A program made the translations under genes and the position numbers. From NCBI GenBank assembly GCA_934229275.1, contig CAKQDN010000053.1, forward strand, positions 1 to 7,223: DNA of 7,223 nucleotides, in the 5' to 3' direction. A model generated the notes under the pieces. The model did not search any database. It saw only the letters and a program-made list of their open reading frames with translations, and was not told where the DNA came from. Shown piece after piece: positions 1-5,670 of the stretch. The DNA comes from an uncultured Clostridia bacterium. Lineage in GTDB: Bacteria > Bacillota > Clostridia > Christensenellales > Pumilibacteraceae. Each line of letters opens with the position of its first letter. Positions within the stretch are counted from its first letter, which is position 1.

Positions 1-1
1 T

Positions 2-1924
2 GTAGTATTCAATGGAGGCGTAACGTTTATCGAGAGATATAACGGCGTCGGGGATGTTGTCGGCAGATAAATTCCACAAGCCTACAGATAATTCTTTATC
101 GTCGGATTTGCAAAGAATAAATAAATCGGGATTACCTATACATACAGCGGGGAGTTTTTTTCTTTGAACCCACTCGATACCGTTTATCAATTGATTTTGT
201 CTGTAATAACTTCTGAATAAACCGGTAGTCCATGGAACCAGTTTTCTTACATGTACGGTGGAAGCAGTAAAAGTGTATACTAAAAATCTTTGTCCTGCGG
301 AATTTTCGTATTTATAGCAAGCGGGGAAATTTGCCGCCGCCGATTGTGTGCTGTTTCTCGTGAGAGAATATTTTACACCGAGATAAGAGAATAAACTGTC
401 GGCAATAGCGGTTTCTTTTAATTTAACGTCGAAATAATCGCCGATAAAGTCTGTGTTGGTGTTGCCTATTGCGATAACGTCGTTTTCGGTCGTAAAAAAT
501 TCCGTAAACGGCTTCGACGCCTTCGTATAGCTCTCGACGCCTACGTCTATGCCTTTTTCGGTTAGTATTTTTGCTGCTTTAAAATCAAGAATCAATCCGT
601 CAGATAACATATCGGCGGTTATATATTTCGCATTTTCACCGAACACGATATGGGCGTAACCCGGTGCGTTATACGCTGTTGGCAGGGAATTGTCTTTACA
701 CATTACGAGCGACGTGGGTGAGACGGTGTCGAAAATGTAATAGGGGGCGATTTTTTCAAACGATTCGGTTTCATCGAAAGTATAATTGCGGATTTTTGAC
801 TGGTTCTCAAAAATATTAACGCCTACGGTTTGCTTGTCGGAAAAGATTTTGTCGATATACTCATAGGTTTTCATGTTTTTGATATGCCTGTCGAGATACC
901 CCTTTTCATATAAGATGTTACTGTTATATTCTAACATGTATTTATAGATTCCGTCCGTTTTACCGTCGGCTCTTAATATCATATCAAAGTATTCGAGATG
1001 GTTGGCGGGAACTCGGTATCTGGGACGAGGGTAAGTGTCGCCTTCGGAGATTATTTCTATGTCGGTTCCGTCGAGCCAGTGCGTTTGTAGCCGAACCGTT
1101 TCTATATTTGTGGCAAGGTTCGCCTCTTCCCAATAGGGAGCGCCGGTAAGCCGGATTAAAGGTCTTGTCGCACCTGCAAGCGTTTTAGCCATTTCTTGAA
1201 TAGCGACGCCGTCGAGGTCGAACGAAGAACGGTTTGCGCAAAGTCCCACGCGTGTTTTCGGAGCAACTTCGTCAACCTTTTCGCGAACGGTTTTCAAAAA
1301 TCCGAGCATAGTATCTTTTTTAATATCATACCATATTTTCCTGTACTTTATGTCGCCGAAATACACTTTGTCGACTAAACTATCGGATGTAATTTTTTCG
1401 TTCGTTCTTTTGCAAAACTCCGCCATATGAAGTTTACAGCAGCAAGTCATTTCCCTGAAATCCATACTTGTAATGGAAAAGTCATCCTCAAAAAGAATCG
1501 TGTCGGTATATAATGCGACTTTTGATACTAATTCAGCGAATGCCTTTGCGAAATTTTTATCCAACGGGCAAAAAGAACCGTAAGTAAAACGCTTATTTTT
1601 AATCAGAAAATTATCCTTGTTTTTTATAAACAGAGTTTTAATTCTTGTAAAATCGGTATTTTTACCCAGAAAAATGTTTGCTTGCGGATTACCGTAACCG
1701 ATTGTCGGGAAAATCCATACTCCTGTTTTAATTCCGTTACGATTAAAAAAATCGATTGTGTTACTGAGTGATTTGAGTTCCCGCTCGAGTTCGTCGGGCG
1801 CGTTCAATATTTGATTGAATAATATAAAAACCCTAGTAGTTTTTGCCTTTTTCAGATAATTCAGAAGTTCTTTTTTTTCAGAAAAATCAACATTGTTTGA
1901 TAACGGAATATTGAGTGAATACAT
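2..1924 (-). CDS. Putative cytoplasmic TIM-barrel glycoside hydrolase, remotely GH42-like (3' end outside window)
   Basis: Read on the minus strand from ATG at 1924, the frame stays open for 641 codons to the window edge. There is no signal peptide (starts MYSLNIPLSN), so the protein is probably cytoplasmic. Eight strand-like segments fit a (beta/alpha)8 barrel: about residues 30-37, 66-73, 113-120, 142-149 (ILFEDDF), 224-230, 255-261, 288-294 (DIEIISE) and 325-333. E146 (or D147/D148) ends strand 4 and E294 ends strand 7, the places where clan GH-A enzymes carry acid/base and nucleophile. C119 plus C161-x-C163-x2-H166 resembles the four-Cys zinc site of GH42 enzymes. Residues 442-461 (DGLILDFKAAKILTEKG and on) resemble the start of the GH42 Rossmann-like trimerisation domain. 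The usual Asn before the acid/base Glu is Phe145, so this is not a canonical GH42. The start is supported by an AAGGAG site 7 nt upstream and a matching promoter. The open frame is certain; barrel hydrolase is likely; substrate is unknown. Confidence 0.85.
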   Translation of the reverse strand, partial: MYSLNIPLSNNVDFSEKKELLNYLKKAKTTRVFILFNQILNAPDELERELKSLSNTIDFFNRNGIKTGVWIFPTIGYGNPQANIFLGKNTDFTRIKTLFIKNKDNFLIKNKRFTYGSFCPLDKNFAKAFAELVSKVALYTDTILFEDDFSITSMDFREMTCCCKLHMAEFCKRTNEKITSDSLVDKVYFGDIKYRKIWYDIKKDTMLGFLKTVREKVDEVAPKTRVGLCANRSSFDLDGVAIQEMAKTLAGATRPLIRLTGAPYWEEANLATNIETVRLQTHWLDGTDIEIISEGDTYPRPRYRVPANHLEYFDMILRADGKTDGIYKYMLEYNSNILYEKGYLDRHIKNMKTYEYIDKIFSDKQTVGVNIFENQSKIRNYTFDETESFEKIAPYYIFDTVSPTSLVMCKDNSLPTAYNAPGYAHIVFGENAKYITADMLSDGLILDFKAAKILTEKGIDVGVESYTKASKPFTEFFTTENDVIAIGNTNTDFIGDYFDVKLKETAIADSLFSYLGVKYSLTRNSTQSAAANFPACYKYENSAGQRFLVYTFTASTVHVRKLVPWTTGLFRSYYRQNQLINGIEWVQRKKLPAVCIGNPDLFILCKSDDKELSVGLWNLSADNIPDAVISLDKRYASIEYY

Positions 1925-1931
1925 ACGTTTT

Positions 1932-1937
1932 CTCCTT
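1932..1937 (-). promoter_or_regulatory. Ribosome binding site of the minus-strand barrel-protein gene
   Basis: Read on the minus strand this is AAGGAG, 7 nt before the ATG at 1924. It is the only good site near the first in-frame ATG and fixes that start. Confidence 0.85.
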
Positions 1938-1960
1938 ATTCGGCTACTTAACCTATTATT

Positions 1961-1989
1961 ATAATACAGCATTTTGAGTCCGTTGTCAA
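1961..1989 (-). promoter_or_regulatory. Sigma-A-type promoter of the minus-strand gene
   Basis: On the minus strand, TTGACA (1989-1984) is followed by a 17-nt spacer and TATTAT (1966-1961), a consensus -35 and a near-consensus -10 at ideal spacing. A TATAAT also occurs at 1963-1958, but 20 nt from the -35, so it is the weaker choice. Transcription would start near 1953-1954, giving a leader of about 30 nt that contains the ribosome binding site. Promoter activity is inferred from sequence only. Confidence 0.75.
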
Positions 1990-2036
1990 TAATTTGCTTA
2001 GTCGGAGTGCCAAATATTATAAGCAAATACGACGGA
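1979..2036. repeat. Nested inverted repeat between divergent promoters, candidate operator
   Basis: ATTTGCTTA at 1992-2000 and TAAGCAAAT at 2020-2028 are perfect 9-bp inverted arms separated by 19 nt. Outside them, TCCGTTGT (1979-1986) and ACGACGGA (2029-2036) pair at 7 of 8 positions, with five unpaired bases (1987-1991) on the left side only. The left arm lies immediately upstream of the minus-strand -35 box, and the outer left arm overlaps it. The right arm lies upstream of the plus-strand -10. Because the element sits outside both predicted transcripts, a DNA-binding site for a regulator is more likely than an RNA hairpin. No regulator gene is in the window. Confidence 0.55.
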
Positions 2037-2063
2037 TTTTCATAACATCTGTCATACATAATC

Positions 2064-2072
2064 TGCTATAAT
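2064..2072 (+). promoter_or_regulatory. Extended -10 promoter of the transporter operon
   Basis: TGCTATAAT combines a consensus TATAAT (2067-2072) with the TGn extension. No good TTGACA lies 16-18 nt upstream (AACATC at 17 nt), so the promoter depends on the extended -10 or on an activator. The start would be near 2079-2080, leaving about 60 nt of leader before the ATG at 2140. Confidence 0.6.
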
Positions 2073-2127
2073 ATTATTACAATTGTTGCAGTGGCATTTA
2101 TTGCGCATGCTAACTATCCGTAATATT

Positions 2128-2134
2128 GTGAGGG
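2128..2134 (+). promoter_or_regulatory. Ribosome binding site that decides the first permease start
   Basis: GTGAGGG ends 5 nt before the ATG at 2140. Longer in-frame starts exist at TTG 2083 and ATG 2107, but TTG 2083 falls at the predicted transcription start, and neither has a purine-rich site upstream. The predicted peptide from 2140 (MNLSNTAKKRK) also matches the short basic N-terminus usual in MalF-like permeases. Confidence 0.65.
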
Positions 2135-2139
2135 CGAAT

Positions 2140-3075
2140 ATGAATTTAAGCAATACCGCAAAAAAGAGAAAATCACCTATCGAGAAAGGAAAAACATTAT
2201 TTTTGGTTGTAATGATGGTGGTTCCTTTATTGCATTGGCTTGTTTTTTGGTTGTATGTGAACATGAGTTCGATAGCATTGGCTTTTCGCAACAATGCAGG
2301 GGATTGGACGCTGAATAATTTTGATATATTTTTCGAAGCGTTGACCACGGCGGGAAGAGACATGAACGTTGCAATCAAGAACACGTTGTATTATTTTTCC
2401 GTTAATATTTTTATATGTTTACCCGCATCGTTTATTATCGCTTACTTTATTTATAAAAAAATATTTGCATACAAGGTATTCAGAGTAATATTTTATCTTC
2501 CGGGTATAATTTCGGCTATCGTTTTAACGATGGTGTATAAACAATTTATTATGCCGGACGGTCCTTTGGATACGATATGCAGAAAATTGTTCAACACACA
2601 ACTGCCGCGTGCCGGGCTTCTCGGACAGTCGTCTACAGCTACGAATACTATCGTTGCATATTGTTTATGGACGGGTTTAATGGGCTCGTTTATGGTTTTG
2701 GGCGGGTCTATGGCTCGTATACCGAACGAAGTCGTAGAGGCGGCTACGCTTGAAGGGTGCGGTCCGTTCAGAGAGATGGTAAGCATTACCTTACCGATGA
2801 TTTGGCCGACTATTTCGACTTTGATTATCGTTACGATGACCGGTTTGTTTACCGCTTCCGGCCCCATGCTTACTTTGGTTAACGGAAAATTCGACACCTG
2901 GACGATTTCTTTCTGGATATTCTATAAGGTAAACGGCGATACGGCGGGCGGCGTTCCGGGCGGTCAATATAATTTGGTATCGGCTGCAGGATTGTTCTTT
3001 ACGGCAATAGCGGTTCCGGTTATTCTGTTCTTCCGTTGGATAATCGAGAAAAAAATACCGAGCGTTGAATATTAA
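2140..3075 (+). CDS. ABC sugar transporter permease, MalF/UgpA-like (CUT1 family)
   Basis: This 311-residue inner-membrane protein would form one half of the channel of a carbohydrate importer, pairing with the permease encoded next. After a basic N-terminus, six hydrophobic segments are visible at about residues 19-41, 82-104, 113-137, 168-190, 219-243 and 280-302. The ATPase-docking EAA loop lies between segments four and five: E200-A201-A202, G206, I216 and L218-P219, matching the EAA---G---------I-LP consensus. Length is normal for the family. The start at ATG 2140 is preferred over upstream TTG 2083 because of a GAGGG site 5 nt away. It is the first gene of the plus-strand operon, with 14 bp before the next start. 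Family assignment is firm; the transported sugar cannot be read from the sequence. Confidence 0.93.
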   Translation: MNLSNTAKKRKSPIEKGKTLFLVVMMVVPLLHWLVFWLYVNMSSIALAFRNNAGDWTLNNFDIFFEALTTAGRDMNVAIKNTLYYFSVNIFICLPASFIIAYFIYKKIFAYKVFRVIFYLPGIISAIVLTMVYKQFIMPDGPLDTICRKLFNTQLPRAGLLGQSSTATNTIVAYCLWTGLMGSFMVLGGSMARIPNEVVEAATLEGCGPFREMVSITLPMIWPTISTLIIVTMTGLFTASGPMLTLVNGKFDTWTISFWIFYKVNGDTAGGVPGGQYNLVSAAGLFFTAIAVPVILFFRWIIEKKIPSVEY

Positions 3076-3089
3076 GGGGACAGGCAATT

Positions 3090-3986
3090 ATGGAAAACTG
3101 TAAAAACATCCGCAGAAAAAATAAAGTTAATATTTCCGGCAGTAAAGTTGTTTTTGCGATAGTATTCGTAATATTCGTAATTTATGCCGCATCGTTGGTG
3201 TTCCCGTTTGTATGGCTGTTTGTGTCATCGTTAAAAACGGGCGTAGAGTTTGCTGACGATTTATCGATGGGCGGAAACGCGTTTGCGTTCCCGGACAAGT
3301 TGAATTTTAAAAATTATTTAATAGCTTTTCAAAAATTTAATTATCAGGGCGTAGGTTTTGCGGGGCTTATTTATAATTCGGTTATATATATCGCCGCAAA
3401 TACATTCGGTGCTTTGTTTTTTCCGACTGTGTTAGGGTATTGCTTATCTAAATACCGTTTTAAATTACGCGGTGTTATTTACGGAATCGGAATTTGCACC
3501 ATGACTATTCCCATCGTGGGGTCTATGGGCGCGGCTTTCAAACTGATAAAATTTTTGGGACTGTACGATACCAGAGCGTATTTGATTACGGTTATGATAG
3601 CCAGTTTCGGCTTTAACTTTTTGATAATGTACGGTTTTTTTCAAAATATATCGTGGAGTTACGCTGAAGCGGTATTTATCGACGGCGGCGGACATTTTAC
3701 CGTGTTTTTCAAAATCATGTTACCGCAGGCGACTTCTGTTTTAGTCGTTTTGGCAATTACTTCTTCGATAGGCGCATGGAACGATTACACAACCATTATA
3801 CTGTATATGCCTTCATATCCCACGGTGGCGTCGGCACTATACTACGTTGCGGATACGTTGCAAAGAGAAAATAATACGCCGATATATTATTGCCTTATCA
3901 TATTGTCTGCATTACCCGTTTTACTTGTGTTTGCGGTATTTGCAGAAAAAATGATGGAAAATATGGCTATCGGCGGGTTAAAATAA
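3090..3986 (+). CDS. ABC sugar transporter permease, MalG/UgpE-like (CUT1 family)
   Basis: This 298-residue membrane protein is the second channel subunit of the importer. It has a basic N-terminus and a first membrane segment at about residues 18-45 ending in the family-typical FVWLFVSSLKTG. The EAA loop is at 193-212 (EAVFIDGGG, then I209, L211-P212); the third residue of the EAA triplet is Val rather than Ala, a conservative change. The C-terminus, MENMAIGGLK, is like the usual MalG-type ending with its short G-L/V-K/T-x-G-A-L/V-K motif. A purine-rich AAGGGGA overlapping the upstream stop precedes the ATG by 9 nt. The gene lies 14 bp after the first permease and 22 bp before the binding protein, so co-transcription and probably translational coupling are likely. 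Substrate is not determinable. Confidence 0.93.
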   Translation: MENCKNIRRKNKVNISGSKVVFAIVFVIFVIYAASLVFPFVWLFVSSLKTGVEFADDLSMGGNAFAFPDKLNFKNYLIAFQKFNYQGVGFAGLIYNSVIYIAANTFGALFFPTVLGYCLSKYRFKLRGVIYGIGICTMTIPIVGSMGAAFKLIKFLGLYDTRAYLITVMIASFGFNFLIMYGFFQNISWSYAEAVFIDGGGHFTVFFKIMLPQATSVLVVLAITSSIGAWNDYTTIILYMPSYPTVASALYYVADTLQRENNTPIYYCLIILSALPVLLVFAVFAEKMMENMAIGGLK

Positions 3987-4008
3987 GGAAATTTCCAGGA
4001 GGAAAAAT

Positions 4009-5646
4009 ATGAAGAAAGTTAAAAAATTAGCAATTAAAGTTGTTAGTTTGGCATTGGCGGTTTTATCCGGGTTGTCTTTGGTTGGCTGCGGTCTGGGGAA
4101 AACCGAGCAGGTTGGTTCTAATTCCGAGAAAGTGTTGGATATTTACTTGTTCAACGCAGGTTATGGCACAGATTGGGTTTATGCCTTAAAAGGCGGGTTT
4201 ATGAATCAAGACTGGGTTAAATCAAAATACGGCGACGATTTAACCGTTAATATAACTTATAACGACCTTACGACTTATGCGACGGACCATATTAAAAACG
4301 GCGACAGTATAGATTTATATTTCGGTATGAATTTAAGAGAATTATATACCGAAGATTATCAGCGTAAACCGGTTTGTGAAGATTTAACTGACTTATTTGA
4401 TAAAACCGTGCCGGGAACGGACATTAAACTAAAAGATAAACTTATTCCTACAATGTATGATAGTTGTTCTTTTACAGACGACAGGGGTAACAAAAAAATA
4501 TACTCGCTTCCTTGGGCATCGAGTATGACGGGAATATATTACAATCACGATTTGCTTAAAGAATGCGGTATAGACGTTCCTTTGACCACTGATCAGTTAA
4601 TTAAGGCTTGCGATATCGTTTCCGAAAAACAAGGTTTTGCCGTTATGGCGTCGTCAACGTATGCGGCATACTGGGCATATCTTTACAGCACTTTTTGGGC
4701 GCAGTACGCAGGGGCAGACGAATATAATAAGTATCTTGAAGGTAAAGTCGGCGACGATTATGCTGTGGACAGTAAAACGCTGGTCGAATCTCAACCTGCA
4801 ATGTTGAAGTCTCTTCAAGAATTGGATAAAATTCTCAAAGGCAAGCATATGGTTGATACGGCAAACTCTATGCTTTTTATGACGGCGCAAACAAACTTCC
4901 TTAAAGGTCAAGGCGCATTTATGGCTTGCGGAGACTGGTTCGAGTCCGAAATGAAAAAGGAAAAAGAAGACAGAATCGCTGCGGGGCAGTCGTTGCCGGA
5001 AATATCTATGATGAAAACGCCGATAATCAGTTCTATTGTGGAAAAATTAGAATATCGTGACGGCAACGCTTATATGAGCGATGAAAAATTAGCGGCTTTG
5101 ATAAAGGACGTAGACGCGGGTAAAGAAACTCCCACCGATACTTCCGTATCTCAATCCGATTACGATATAGTTCGCAAAGCGCGCGGAATCGTCTATTCTC
5201 CGGGACCCGGACATAATGCGATAATACCGTCTTATACTCCTGCAAAAGAACTTGCAAAAGATTTCTTGTTGTATATGTCAACAAGCGACGCATACGCCAC
5301 TTTTTTCGATAAAACAGAGGGTGCGCAGTTGCCGTTCATGTACGACGCCGAAAAAGTATGCGGCGATATTTATACGAAGGCTTCGGATACCGCAAAAATA
5401 AGGAACGAGTTGTATAATAACGAAAACGAAAAATTCAGAGCAAATATTTTGCCTTACGAAGGAAGTTTCCCGCTCGTAATGTACTCCGGTCTTGGATTAT
5501 TGCCCGGTAACACGCTTACTTTTGAGGTTTTCTTCGGATCGCAAGGTTCAGATTATGTTAGTCCCGACAAATTGTATGAAGACGCGAAAAAGTGCTGGGA
5601 CAAGAAAAGATGGACGAAAATGCTTGAAGACGCAATGTTAATATAA
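4009..5646 (+). CDS. Extracellular solute-binding lipoprotein of a sugar ABC transporter
   Basis: This 545-residue protein is the substrate receptor of the importer, anchored to the outer face of the membrane. The signal peptide runs through about residue 26 with a basic start and the lipobox L-V-G-C, making Cys27 the lipidated residue. Features of family 1 binding proteins are visible: YSLPWASSMTGIYYN at 165-179 (the usual LPW...G.YYN core) and GQGAFMACGDWFESEM at 300-315 (the usual G-x-AM...GDW). It is longer than the roughly 400-450 residues of typical maltose-type proteins, closer to the large LipO-like group that binds oligosaccharides. A perfect AGGAGG (3997-4002) sits 6 nt before the ATG, stronger than those of the permeases, as expected for a receptor made in excess. 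It is followed by the surface hydrolase gene 21-24 bp downstream. Ligand is unknown. Confidence 0.92.
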   Translation: MKKVKKLAIKVVSLALAVLSGLSLVGCGLGKTEQVGSNSEKVLDIYLFNAGYGTDWVYALKGGFMNQDWVKSKYGDDLTVNITYNDLTTYATDHIKNGDSIDLYFGMNLRELYTEDYQRKPVCEDLTDLFDKTVPGTDIKLKDKLIPTMYDSCSFTDDRGNKKIYSLPWASSMTGIYYNHDLLKECGIDVPLTTDQLIKACDIVSEKQGFAVMASSTYAAYWAYLYSTFWAQYAGADEYNKYLEGKVGDDYAVDSKTLVESQPAMLKSLQELDKILKGKHMVDTANSMLFMTAQTNFLKGQGAFMACGDWFESEMKKEKEDRIAAGQSLPEISMMKTPIISSIVEKLEYRDGNAYMSDEKLAALIKDVDAGKETPTDTSVSQSDYDIVRKARGIVYSPGPGHNAIIPSYTPAKELAKDFLLYMSTSDAYATFFDKTEGAQLPFMYDAEKVCGDIYTKASDTAKIRNELYNNENEKFRANILPYEGSFPLVMYSGLGLLPGNTLTFEVFFGSQGSDYVSPDKLYEDAKKCWDKKRWTKMLEDAMLI

Positions 5647-5658
5647 TTTTCAAGGAAC

Positions 5659-5663
5659 GGAGG
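5659..5663 (+). promoter_or_regulatory. Ribosome binding site for the GH123-like lipoprotein
   Basis: GGAGG is followed by two tandem ATG codons, at 5668 and 5671. The gaps are 4 nt and 7 nt, so the second ATG has the better spacing. The choice changes the protein by one residue only. Confidence 0.7.
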
Positions 5664-5670
5664 AATTATG

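Noticed and set aside
1196..1378. Plus-strand 60-codon frame
   Set aside because: It lies wholly antisense within the long minus-strand barrel gene, has no ribosome binding site and no recognisable features.
1979..2036. Reading the intergenic inverted repeat as a terminator or riboswitch
   Set aside because: It has no T-run after a GC-rich stem, its loop is 19 nt, and it lies upstream of both predicted transcription starts, so it should not be in either leader RNA.
2068..2086. Short palindromes ATAATATTAT and ACAATTGT around the plus-strand -10 and start
   Set aside because: They are short, AT-rich and overlap the -10 box, so chance is a sufficient explanation; the longer nested repeat upstream is the better operator candidate.
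2083..2139. Longer first-permease start at TTG 2083, or ATG 2107, adding 19 or 11 residues
   Set aside because: The TTG lies at the predicted transcription start and neither codon has a ribosome binding site. ATG 2140 has GAGGG at good spacing and gives a normal N-terminus.
2052..2384. Minus-strand 110-codon frame overlapping the first permease and its promoter
   Set aside because: It runs antisense to a clear membrane-protein gene; its hydrophobic stretch mirrors the permease sequence, and no ribosome binding site precedes it.
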